From positions 1 to 64,000 of the forward strand of contig NZ_WIND01000013.1 in the NCBI RefSeq assembly GCF_009697225.1: a stretch of DNA of 64,000 nucleotides. Direction: 5' to 3'. The position numbers and the translations under genes were made by a program. This stretch comes from Halovulum marinum (GTDB lineage Bacteria; Pseudomonadota; Alphaproteobacteria; Rhodobacterales; Rhodobacteraceae). The notes below the pieces were generated by a model. The model was not told the DNA's origin. It saw only the letters and a list, made by a program, of their open reading frames with translations, and did no database searches. This document shows positions 51,715 to 58,682 of the stretch, piece after piece (position 1 is the first letter of the stretch; the number at the start of each line of letters is the position of its first letter).

Positions 51715-51753
51715 TGCGAAAAACAGTTGAACTTTTTCTTCGTGATGTATACT
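51715..51753 (+). promoter_or_regulatory. tmRNA promoter with TGCGAAAAA element
   Basis: The 9-mer at 51715-51723 is followed three bases later by TTGAAC (51727-51732, -35-like) and, after 15 bases, TATACT (51748-51753, -10-like). Transcription would start near 51760, at the beginning of the tmRNA acceptor part. The 15-base spacer is short but the boxes are good. Confidence 0.55.
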
Positions 51754-51759
51754 GTTCCC

Positions 51760-52190
51760 GTGTCCGGTTCGTCCGGGCTATGGCGATAAACGCACCTGAA
51801 GAGATGGACCGGACCCGGGGGCGGTACCCGGCGGCTCCACCACAGGCGGTTCGTCGCGGGCGACAGCAAGACGTCTCCCGCACGAAGGCGCCCGATGAAG
51901 ATCCGGAATGGCGTGCCATGCGCCGATCGGGACTTCCTGCGGCAGCGAACCGTCGGTGATGGGGCCGAAACAGGATCGACGGACGTAGGGACAGGAACGC
52001 TTTCGCTCGGTGAGATACCACCGTTATCGGTTCGAACTTGAGAGCTGCCAACACCAACGCTGCTCCGGTCGCCCTCGCCGCTTAAGCGGTACGGGTAGAC
52101 CACCCTCAACTCCTGCCGGTTAGCCCCGGCGGGCGGGGCCCGCAGGGAGCCTGGCAACAGAATCCCTGCGCACTTCCACCTGCTTCTCGA
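51760..52190 (+). ncRNA. ssrA: Permuted two-piece tmRNA (alphaproteobacterial type)
   Basis: The acceptor part comes first: T-stem CCGGG/CCCGG (51815-51819/51827-51831), then CGGCTCC-ACCA ending at 51842. After a 118-base intervening segment the coding part starts GGGGCCGAAACAGGATCGAC at 51961. GGGGCCG pairs with CGGCTCC over seven positions with one G-U, forming the acceptor stem. The tag frame at 52047-52085 reads A-N-T-N-A-A-P-V-A-L-A-A-stop, a typical alphaproteobacterial proteolysis tag. An 8-bp stem CGCAGGGA/TCCCTGCG (52141/52163) follows. The T-loop reads GGCGGTA rather than TTCGANN, which is unusual. Outer ends are approximate. It should rescue stalled ribosomes with SmpB, which is not in the window. 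Confidence 0.85.
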
Positions 52191-52199
52191 AGGTTTCCA

Positions 52200-53042
52200 A
52201 TGTCCGCGCTCGCTTTCTCGAGATCCCAGCGCTGGCGCGAGCGCCGCGCGAAATTCGTCCCCGATGCCGGCACTTTCGATCCCGCCTGTTTCTCGGTCGA
52301 TGTCATCTCCTGTGCCCGCGAGGCGAAACCCTTCGTGATCGAACACCACTATTCGGGATCCTTCCCCGCAACCCGGCTATCGTGCGGTCTGTTCCGGAAC
52401 GGCCCTGGTGGCCGGGCGGAACTCGTCGGGGTAGCCGCTTTCGCGGTGCCGATGAACAATGCCGCCATTCCGAAGCACACCGGGCTCGAAGACGCCGCCG
52501 CGGGCGTCGACCTTGGCCGCCTCGTCCTGCTCGACGATGTCGAAGGCAACGCAGAGAGCTGGTTCGTTGCCCGCGCGTTCCGCCTGTTGAGGTGCGAAAA
52601 ACGCACGGTTCAGTCGGTGATCGCCTACTCCGATCCACTGCGCCGGGTGTCGCGCGACGGCACGGTCACGATGCCCGGCCATGTCGGCATGGTCTACCAG
52701 GCGCTCTCGGCGACTTGCCGCGGCCGGTCCGCGGCCAGAACGAACCTTCTTCTTCCTGATGGGCGCGTCCTCTCGCCGCGCGCTCTCTCGAAGATCCGCC
52801 GAATGGACCGCGGCTGGATCTATGCTGCGCGGCAGATCATCGATGCCGGCCTCTCCCCCCGCGCCGCGGGCGAGGCGCCTGCCGACTGGCTTGCACGGCT
52901 GGTCGAGGCCGGAGAGCTGCGGCGCAGCCGGCATCCCGGAAACCTCGTCTACACCTTCCACCTGACGCGCGCCGCGAAGCTCGCCGCGCGCAAACTTCCC
53001 TCCCTGCCCTATCCCGGGCCGGAGGTGGTCGTTGCGGCCTGA
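52200..53042 (+). CDS. Mom-like DNA-modification protein
   Basis: A 280-residue protein starting directly after the tmRNA. K-P-F-V-I-E-H-H-Y-S-G-S-F-P near residue 40 matches the H-Y-S-x-x-x-P motif of the phage Mu Mom family. E-L-V-G-V-A-A-F, D-L-G-R-L-V-L-L-D, S-W-F-V-A-R-A-F-R-L-L, I-A-Y-S-D-P and P-G-H-V-G-M-V-Y-Q-A follow in the family's order. Mom has an acetyltransferase-like fold and modifies adenine, protecting DNA from restriction. A C-terminal extension of about 100 residues may bind DNA. Family placement is from motif memory. Confidence 0.65.
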   Translation: MSALAFSRSQRWRERRAKFVPDAGTFDPACFSVDVISCAREAKPFVIEHHYSGSFPATRLSCGLFRNGPGGRAELVGVAAFAVPMNNAAIPKHTGLEDAAAGVDLGRLVLLDDVEGNAESWFVARAFRLLRCEKRTVQSVIAYSDPLRRVSRDGTVTMPGHVGMVYQALSATCRGRSAARTNLLLPDGRVLSPRALSKIRRMDRGWIYAARQIIDAGLSPRAAGEAPADWLARLVEAGELRRSRHPGNLVYTFHLTRAAKLAARKLPSLPYPGPEVVVAA

Positions 53043-53104
53043 TCCTTGGCGCGGGCGATTCGATCCGGCACGTCCGGTCAATTGCGAATATTAGGAACTC
53101 CAAG

Positions 53105-53833
53105 ATGATCATCATTCTCACCGGTGCCGGCATCTCCGCGGAGAGCGGCGTGAAGACCTATCGCTCCGACACCGGCCTCTGGGAGCAGCACAGCATCGAG
53201 GACATCGCGACACCGGAGGGGTTCGAGCGGGATCCCGGCAAGGTCCGCGCCTTTTATGACGCTCGGCTCGATGCCGTGCGCGCGGCCGAACCCAATGCCG
53301 CACACCTCGCCCTGTCGCGCCTCGAGCGCGAAAGCCAGGTCCCGGTCCTGGTCGTGACGCAGAACGTCGACGATCTGCATGAACGCGCGGGATCACGGCG
53401 CGTGCTTCACATGCATGGACGTCTCGGCGCACCCGTCTGCGCCGGTTGCGGCGCCGGGTTGCCAGGCGAACGCCTCGAAGGCCAGCCCCCCTGCCCCGCC
53501 TGTGGCGGCCAGGCACGGCCGGACATCACCTTCTTCGGAGAACAGCCAAAGCATCTCGAGGAAATCGCGGAAGCGCTGAGCCAGGTGACGATCTACATCT
53601 CGATCGGGACCTCCGGCGAGGTCTTCCCGGCCGCGCGCTTCGTGCGCCGGGCCCGCAAGCGCAAGGCGCGCCGGATCGAGGTGAACATCCGCCGCACCCG
53701 GATCACGAACGATCACCGCGAGCTTCGGCACGGGCCGGCGAGCATCGAGGTCCCGACGCTCGTGCGAGAGATCCTGGCGGAGCAGCTGGAGCTGGACCGG
53801 CAAGAAGGCGCTGGCCCGGACGGGCAGAACTAG
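53105..53833 (+). CDS. Sir2-family NAD-dependent protein deacylase
   Basis: A 242-residue sirtuin of the compact CobB type: GAGISAESG (7-15), T-Q-N-V-D-D-L-H (85-92), catalytic His104 in H-M-H-G, four zinc cysteines (112, 115, 130, 133), P-D-I-T-F-F-G-E (139-146) and the G-T-S-G-E-V-F-P cofactor loop. It removes acyl groups from lysines using NAD. It follows the Mom-like gene after 62 bases. The domain stands alone, with no defence-type partner, so a housekeeping-style deacylase is the first assumption. Confidence 0.88.
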   Translation: MIIILTGAGISAESGVKTYRSDTGLWEQHSIEDIATPEGFERDPGKVRAFYDARLDAVRAAEPNAAHLALSRLERESQVPVLVVTQNVDDLHERAGSRRVLHMHGRLGAPVCAGCGAGLPGERLEGQPPCPACGGQARPDITFFGEQPKHLEEIAEALSQVTIYISIGTSGEVFPAARFVRRARKRKARRIEVNIRRTRITNDHRELRHGPASIEVPTLVREILAEQLELDRQEGAGPDGQN

Positions 53834-53836
53834 CCG

Positions 53837-54001
53837 CTACCTGGCGGGCTTCTTTCCGCTCTCGATCCGCTCCTTCAGCCAGGCATCGCGCCTCTCTTCT
53901 TTCGCCTGGGCTTTGCTCCACGCTTCTTTCCATTGCTCAGCCGTCGAGTTCTCCAGGCCTTCCAGGATTTTTTTCCGGGGGCCGGTCTTCTTGTCATTCA
54001 T
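53837..54001 (-). CDS. Small basic helical protein
   Basis: A 54-residue protein (M-N-D-K-K-T-G-P-R-K-K-I-L-E-G-L-E-N) rich in Lys, Glu and Trp, probably one long helix (WKEAWSKAQAKEERRDAWLK). No family is recognised. It is convergent with the sirtuin gene and overlaps the small gene upstream by eight bases. Confidence 0.5.
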   Translation of the reverse strand: MNDKKTGPRKKILEGLENSTAEQWKEAWSKAQAKEERRDAWLKERIESGKKPAR

Positions 54002-54152
54002 CTTCCATTGTCTCCCGCTTGGTTGCATGAAGCAGGGCAGCTTTGACGCCAGTAGCCTCGGTCAAAACCTTCAACGCGCCCTCCCAGCCCCCAGCCTTGC
54101 AGGCTGCATCGTGAATCGCATGCAAATGGTCGGGCCGGGGAAAAATCGGCAT
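53994..54152 (-). CDS. Small protein upstream of the basic helical protein
   Basis: A 52-residue frame (M-P-I-F-P-R-P-D-H-L-H-A-I-H-D-A-A-C-K-A-G-G-W-E) with natural codon use. Its stop lies inside the start of the next gene. It has no strong ribosome-binding site and an in-frame stop directly before the ATG. It could also be the tail of a frameshifted longer gene, because the next 250 bases upstream contain open but unconvincing frames. Confidence 0.4.
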   Translation of the reverse strand: MPIFPRPDHLHAIHDAACKAGGWEGALKVLTEATGVKAALLHATKRETMEDE

Positions 54153-54580
54153 GGCTCAGAGTACAGACAGATGCCGGTTTGGCAAAGCCGTATGCGGCCT
54201 GGTCCATCGCCCCGGCGAGTAGCGCACCGAGTCGCCAATTCATGAAATCGTCCGGGGAATACGGAGCAGTGGGACGGATACCGTGTAGAGCGCCACACCC
54301 AGCCGAGCCGGCAAACCCGAACGAATCCATGCTCTTCTCGTACTTTCCGAAAGTGCCCCCTGAACTTTTCCAGGTCAGCAGTTTTCGAACCACCCCGGCT
54401 CTCCATGATTGTCTTGAAGTTTCCGCAACTTGAGGAGGTGCGCTTGTATCGCGCCTGAACAGCTTCTTCTGTGAATCCCTGTTTCTGGAAGAAAATCGTT
54501 GCTCTGGCGCAAACCTCGTGGCAATCACGTTACTAGCGGTGGCGAGTGAGTTTTGCATCGCCTAGCGCTAAGAGCCAATA
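54153..54580. other. repA upstream region
   Basis: No gene that I can support. A minus-strand stretch reads F-A-G-S-A-G-C-G-A-L-H-G-I-R-P and D-D-F-M-N-W-R-L-G-A-L-L-A-G-A-M-D-Q, which may be a decayed gene. The last 150 bases before repA are more AT-rich and should hold the repABC promoter, but no clear boxes are seen. Confidence 0.3.
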
Positions 54581-55861
54581 ATGGCCGCACACGAGGCACA
54601 AATGAACAGGCACCTCCCTACGAGCAGGAGTCAAGTCAGCGTAGATACGATCCACCGCTACGCCGATGCTCTCGCCCAATCCCTCGACGAGGAGATGCGC
54701 AAGGCTTACAGGCCAAGCGAACGCAAGACCTTGCGCCGCTTCAGCCCTGGCGAGGTCTGTGAACTCACCGGGCTGACCCCGGGCAATCTTCGCGCGCGGC
54801 ACAAGGATGCCTCCTTTCCGGATGTCGAAACGGACGCCCGCGGCTTCCGGACCTATTCGGCCGAGGACATCAATGCCATTCGGGACATCATGTACCGGAC
54901 CGGCCGCGACGGCGACATGTATCGCCCGGGTCGCCGGGAGGACGACGAGATGCAGGTCATCAGTGTCGTGAACTTCAAGGGAGGCTCATCCAAGACGACG
55001 ACGACGGCACACCTGGCTCAGCGCTTTGCCTTGCGCGGCTACCGGGTGCTCGCGATCGACCTGGATCCGCAGGGCTCCCTCAGCACGTTCTTTGGATTCC
55101 GCCCCGAGCTGGACTTCGAGAGCGAGGATGCGCTCACGATCTACGACGCCATTGCGTACGAAGACAAGGAGACCGGATCCCGGCGCGCGGCCTTGCGCGA
55201 GGTGATCCGGAAGACCTACTTCACGAACCTCGACATGTGCCCGGCGAGCCTGATGCTTTCCGAGTACGAGACAGAGACAGCAAACGCGCTGAGCCAGAAT
55301 GCCGCCGGGCGCGCGCGCCACTCGATTTTTGCCGTTCGCCTGAGCGAAGCGCTCGAGACTGTCCGTGACGACTATGACCTGGTTCTCGTCGACTGCCCGC
55401 CCCAGCTCGGCTTCACCACGCTAACAGCGCTTGCTGCGTCCACGGGCCTCCTGGTCACCGTGGTGCCCGGCATGCTCGACATCGCCAGCATGAGCCAGTT
55501 CCTGAAGCTTGCGGCCGAGACCATGAACGCGATCAGCAAGTCGACGGGCCGCGATCAGGAGTGGGATTTCGTCAAGTTCCTGGTCACCCGGTTCGAACCG
55601 TCGGACGGGCCACAGATGCAGATGGCGAGCTACCTGCGTCACATTCTTGGAAAACAGGTCCTGATCAATCCGATGCTGAAATCGACAGCGATCAGTGACG
55701 CCGGGATGACGCACCAGACCATCTACGAGGTGGATCCCAAGCAGCTCGTGAAGTCTACGCTCGACCGAGCACTCGGAAGCATGAATGCAGTCGCCGACGA
55801 GATCGAAGGCGTTATCCAGGATGCATGGGGGAGAGAATGGCACGCAAACTCTTCGGCATGA
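54581..55861 (+). CDS. repA: Plasmid partition ATPase RepA (ParA family)
   Basis: A 426-residue RepABC-type ParA. The N-terminal about 120 residues form a DNA-binding winged helix (F-S-P-G-E-V-C-E-L-T-G-L-T-P-G-N-L-R) linked to the ATPase. The deviant Walker A is V-V-N-F-K-G-G-S-S-K-T-T-T, Walker A' D-L-D-P-Q-G-S and Walker B L-V-L-V-D-C-P-P-Q-L-G. It moves RepB-bound plasmid copies apart and represses the operon. repB starts inside its 3' end. Confidence 0.93.
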   Translation: MAAHEAQMNRHLPTSRSQVSVDTIHRYADALAQSLDEEMRKAYRPSERKTLRRFSPGEVCELTGLTPGNLRARHKDASFPDVETDARGFRTYSAEDINAIRDIMYRTGRDGDMYRPGRREDDEMQVISVVNFKGGSSKTTTTAHLAQRFALRGYRVLAIDLDPQGSLSTFFGFRPELDFESEDALTIYDAIAYEDKETGSRRAALREVIRKTYFTNLDMCPASLMLSEYETETANALSQNAAGRARHSIFAVRLSEALETVRDDYDLVLVDCPPQLGFTTLTALAASTGLLVTVVPGMLDIASMSQFLKLAAETMNAISKSTGRDQEWDFVKFLVTRFEPSDGPQMQMASYLRHILGKQVLINPMLKSTAISDAGMTHQTIYEVDPKQLVKSTLDRALGSMNAVADEIEGVIQDAWGREWHANSSA

Positions 55862-56910
55862 TTGAAGCCGGCGCCAAGGGCGTCGTCGACGAGGACGAAG
55901 TCCTGGATGCAGGGGATGCTGCCGAGGCGACATCCCCTGCCCCGCGCGTTGGCGGCAGAGCAAGACCAAGCCAGGATAGTGGCGCTACAAGCAACAGGAT
56001 CCTCTCCGCCTCCCGGTTGAGCAAGGGCCTGATGGACCTTCAGTCGCACACCGTTCGCGACCTCGATCCTGACTCCATCATTTCAGGCGGAATGCTGGAC
56101 CGGCTCAGTGCCGAGGACGACGGCATCGCGCGGCTCTCGGAGTCCATCCGCGAGCATGGGCAGCATGTCCCCGTGCTCGTGCGCCCCATGCCCGGGGAGG
56201 TGGACCGTTTCGAGATCATCTATGGCCGGCGGCGTCTCGCTGCCATTCGCCGTCTGGGCGGAGACATGACGGTCAAGGCCATCGTCCGAAACCTGCCGGA
56301 CGAAGACGCGGTCATTGCCCAGGGCCAGGAGAACAACCAGCGCCTGGACCCATCGCATATCGAGAAGGCGCTCTTCGCGCAGGAGCTGCGGCGCAAGCAG
56401 TTCTCGAATGACGTGATCCGAGAGGCGTTGAATGTCGACAAGTTCGCTGTTTCGAAGCTGGTGAAACTGGCTGAAACGGTGCCTCCGGAGTTGATCGAGA
56501 TGATCGGCCCCGCCCATGACATTGGACGTCGTCCCTGGACACAGCTCGCGGAGCTCATCACCGCCGGAAAGGCTGACGTCATCGCGATTGCCGCTGAAGC
56601 CCTCGAGAAATCCGAGGCCTCCGCGAGCTCGGATCGGTTCCGTGCTGTCATGGATGCCATGAAGCGCGCCTCTATTGCTGCATCGCAGCAAAATGTTGCA
56701 GCGCAACAGTTGGTCCATGGACCAACTGAGCGGGTCGTTGGCGATCCCGAGCAGGGCCCCCGCCTCCACTTCAAATCGAGTCGCTCGGCTGTAAGCCTGA
56801 GGTTCGATACCAAGGAAGATCCCGAATTCAGTCGCTGGTTGGAGGAAAACGTCGACGACGTCGTCTCAGACCTCCAGCAGCGCTGGAAGCGCGCGACCAA
56901 GGCTCAGTGA
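55837..56910 (+). CDS. repB: Plasmid partition protein RepB (ParB family)
   Basis: 357 residues from ATG 55837 (GGGGAGAG upstream), overlapping repA by 25 bases. The ParB nuclease-like domain has D-G-I-A-R-L-S-E-S-I-R-E-H-G-Q-H-V-P-V-L-V-R and Y-G-R-R-R-L-A-A, followed by Q-G-Q-E-N-N-Q-R-L-D-P-S-H-I-E-K-A. The HTH (N-D-V-I-R-E-A-L-N-V-D-K-F-A-V-S-K) recognises the centromere. One GTTGGTCCATGGACCAAC palindrome lies inside the gene near its 3' end. RepB binds such sites and stimulates RepA. Confidence 0.93.
   Translation: MARKLFGMIEAGAKGVVDEDEVLDAGDAAEATSPAPRVGGRARPSQDSGATSNRILSASRLSKGLMDLQSHTVRDLDPDSIISGGMLDRLSAEDDGIARLSESIREHGQHVPVLVRPMPGEVDRFEIIYGRRRLAAIRRLGGDMTVKAIVRNLPDEDAVIAQGQENNQRLDPSHIEKALFAQELRRKQFSNDVIREALNVDKFAVSKLVKLAETVPPELIEMIGPAHDIGRRPWTQLAELITAGKADVIAIAAEALEKSEASASSDRFRAVMDAMKRASIAASQQNVAAQQLVHGPTERVVGDPEQGPRLHFKSSRSAVSLRFDTKEDPEFSRWLEENVDDVVSDLQQRWKRATKAQ
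56709..56726. repeat. parS-like palindrome 1 (inside repB)
   Basis: GTTGGTCCATGGACCAAC, a perfect 18-bp palindrome, identical to three copies downstream of repC. In RepABC plasmids such palindromes near the operon are the RepB-binding partition sites. Lying within the coding sequence, it is read as Q-Q-L-V-H-G-P-T. Confidence 0.75.
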
Positions 56911-56974
56911 GCCCGGGATCGCCGCCAACTTTGTGAAAAACCGAGCAGCAGAAAGGAGCACGACAAGAAGGCCG

Positions 56975-57014
56975 AAAAAAGAAAGAGCCCCCCGAAGTAT
57001 CCCCCGGAGAGCTC
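56975..57014 (-). terminator. ctRNA terminator
   Basis: On the minus strand GAGCTCTCC pairs with GGGGGGCTC (two G-T pairs), followed by TTTCTTTTTT. It ends the counter-transcribed RNA; the same stem in the plus-strand transcript may take part in repC attenuation. Confidence 0.75.
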
Positions 57015-57034
57015 CTAGACAAAATAGTCTCGCA
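56975..57034 (-). ncRNA. Counter-transcribed RNA controlling repC
   Basis: In the repB-repC gap the minus strand carries TTGACG (57064-57069) and CTAGAC (57041-57046) with 17 bases between, then about 60 bases ending in a terminator with a T run at 56975-56980. Length, position and direction match the ctRNAs of RepABC operons, which pair with the repC leader and limit copy number. A small AGAC/GTCT hairpin lies in the RNA. Confidence 0.75.
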
Positions 57035-57097
57035 AACTCCGTCTAGCAGTTTTCCCAGTAAGCCGTCAAGCAGCCGATTCGGTTGCCCGGTATCCTG

Positions 57098-57125
57098 TTG
57101 CCTCAATGCGGGTCTCCCGCGGCAA
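57098..57125 (+). promoter_or_regulatory. Stem-loop in the repC leader
   Basis: TTGCC/GGCAA and, after a TCAAT bulge, GCGGG/CCCGC form an interrupted hairpin 38 bases before the repC start. In RepABC operons alternative leader structures decide whether repC is translated, so this is a plausible part of the ctRNA switch. Confidence 0.45.
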
Positions 57126-57163
57126 TGGGGGTAGCTTCTTGTGGCCAACGGTCCTCATCGTGA

Positions 57164-58252
57164 ATGAACAGGATGGAACAATTCGCTTCACCCCGCGCCT
57201 CTCGCGCAGGGGTCAGGGCAGGTGTGCCTGCTCGAACCCCTGAAGAGTTCTGGAAGGTCTTCAGGAGCCTCGTTGAGGCCCGAGTACACTTCGGGGTCAG
57301 CTCCCAGGCCCTTGCAACTCTCCGCGCCCTGGTAAGCTTCCTGCGCGAGGGAGAGGGTCAGGTGGTCTATGCGTCCAACCGCACGATTTCCAGCCGCGCC
57401 GAAGGTCTCTCCGAGCGGACCATCCGCCGGCACGTCGGCAGCCTCGTAGCCGCGGGACTGGTGCAGCGGAACGATAGCGCCAACGGGAAGCGTTTCAGGA
57501 TCGACTGCCCGGAAGGGCCTGCCGAAGCATTCGGAATCGACCTGTCTCCGCTCGTGAAGCGCGCAGGCGAAATTGCTGAGGCTGCAGCCAGCCTGGCACG
57601 TGAAAGGCAGCGGATCACCTTCTACCGAAAGCGGCTGTCTCGCCTCATCTACGACCTCGGTTGTGCCGCGGGCCAACTCGAGGAAGCTGAAGCCTACCGC
57701 CCTGCCCTTCGCAGGAAGCTTTCATCCACCCAGCTCGAGCAACTCTGCAATGAGCTCACCGCCAGGCTCGCCGAGCATCAGCAGGTATCGGATGAGCCCG
57801 AGATTTCCCCCCTGCCCTCCTCTTTCACATCACCGGTTCTGTCCGCCAATGACAGTCAATCTGTCCGCCACAAGATCAACTCAGAACACGAAATACCTGA
57901 TTCTGAAGAAACGCGCGAAGACGGTTCTGAATCACACGATGCATCGGGATTGCTGAGAAAGATCCAGAGAGCCTGTCCGAATGCGATGGCGTATGCCTCC
58001 GCACCTCCATCAAGCTGGGCGGCTCTGGAGAGTCACGCATGGACGCTGGCAGGCTGGTGCGGGATCGGGCAAGACCTGATCGCCGGAGCCGTGAAGCGAA
58101 GAGGACGAGAACAGACTGCCCTCACCGTGCTGCTGGTCGCCGAACGCCTGGAGAAGATCAGGAACCTCCCGGCCTACTTCAACTCCGTAACCGTCGGGAA
58201 GAAGGCCGCTGACTTCAACCCCGTGAAGCTGCTCGAAGCCGCGGCGCCGTGA
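57164..58252 (+). CDS. repC: Plasmid replication initiator RepC
   Basis: 362 residues; ATG 57173 is an alternative start. The winged-helix part has A-L-A-T-L-R-A-L-V-S-F-L-R, V-V-Y-A-S-N-R-T-I-S-S-R-A-E-G-L-S-E-R-T-I-R-R-H and L-V-Q-R-N-D-S-A-N-G-K-R-F-R, as in RepC proteins. A variable linker follows, then a C-terminal domain with W-T-L-A-G-W-C-G-I-G and N-S-V-T-V-G-K-K. RepC initiates replication at an origin inside its own gene. The product is somewhat shorter than many RepC proteins (around 400 residues). Confidence 0.92.
   Translation: MNRMEQFASPRASRAGVRAGVPARTPEEFWKVFRSLVEARVHFGVSSQALATLRALVSFLREGEGQVVYASNRTISSRAEGLSERTIRRHVGSLVAAGLVQRNDSANGKRFRIDCPEGPAEAFGIDLSPLVKRAGEIAEAAASLARERQRITFYRKRLSRLIYDLGCAAGQLEEAEAYRPALRRKLSSTQLEQLCNELTARLAEHQQVSDEPEISPLPSSFTSPVLSANDSQSVRHKINSEHEIPDSEETREDGSESHDASGLLRKIQRACPNAMAYASAPPSSWAALESHAWTLAGWCGIGQDLIAGAVKRRGREQTALTVLLVAERLEKIRNLPAYFNSVTVGKKAADFNPVKLLEAAAP
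57838..57870 (+). repeat. Direct repeat in the AT-richer part of repC (origin candidate)
   Basis: TCTGTCCGCCA occurs at 57838-57848 and 57860-57870, 22 bp (two helical turns) apart, followed by an AT-richer stretch to about 57960. RepABC origins lie in the central repC sequence, so this is the best oriV candidate here. Confidence 0.35.
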
Positions 58253-58265
58253 GCATTCTGGTGAA

Positions 58266-58283
58266 GTTGGTCCATGGACCAAC
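58266..58283. repeat. parS-like palindrome 2
   Basis: GTTGGTCCATGGACCAAC, 13 bases after the repC stop; identical to the copy in repB. The 430 bases from repC to the next gene hold three such sites and no gene. Confidence 0.75.
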
Positions 58284-58417
58284 CGGGCTCGATCCAATGC
58301 GCCGATGGACATGTGCGCCATTCATTGACTGGGAGGCATTCGTGTTGCCTGGATCACCGCTCCAGACCAGGCCGCCTTGTGGCCTGCGCCGACCTGAAGC
58401 CCGAACCGGGACCCCGA

Positions 58418-58435
58418 GTTGGTCCATGGACCAAC
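58418..58435. repeat. parS-like palindrome 3
   Basis: Identical 18-bp palindrome, 152 bases after copy 2. Probably a RepB-binding site. Confidence 0.75.
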
Positions 58436-58650
58436 CGTGGCACCCGATGCCCCGCACCGGCCGGCGCATGATCAACCGCGATACGAAGGATGCGACACAG
58501 TCCAGAAGGAACCAGCGTCGCGCCATGGCCCGACATCAGACGCCCTGCCTGGACGATCGCCCCGCGTCCAGGGTATGTCTGCCTGGTCAACGGCGCCAAC
58601 GGCCAATGCATCGCCCTACTCGAATCTCCGGCATCGCACGATTTCAGAAA

Positions 58651-58668
58651 GTTGGTCCATGGACCAAC
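58651..58668. repeat. parS-like palindrome 4
   Basis: Identical 18-bp palindrome, 233 bases after copy 3 and 14 bases before the end of the convergent nuclease gene. Probably a RepB-binding site. Confidence 0.75.
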
Positions 58669-58682
58669 CAGGCGCGACGGCC

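Noticed and set aside
52593-52601. TGCGAAAAA copy as a promoter element
   Set aside because: It lies in the middle of the Mom-like coding sequence with no start nearby.
53105-53833. Sir2 protein as a Thoeris- or SIR2-type defence system
   Set aside because: It has the complete CobB-type deacylase layout with zinc cysteines and no TIR, STALD or nuclease partner.
54153-54580. Minus-strand frames upstream of repA as a gene
   Set aside because: Two overlapping frames are open, neither has a ribosome-binding site or a recognisable domain; at most a decayed gene.
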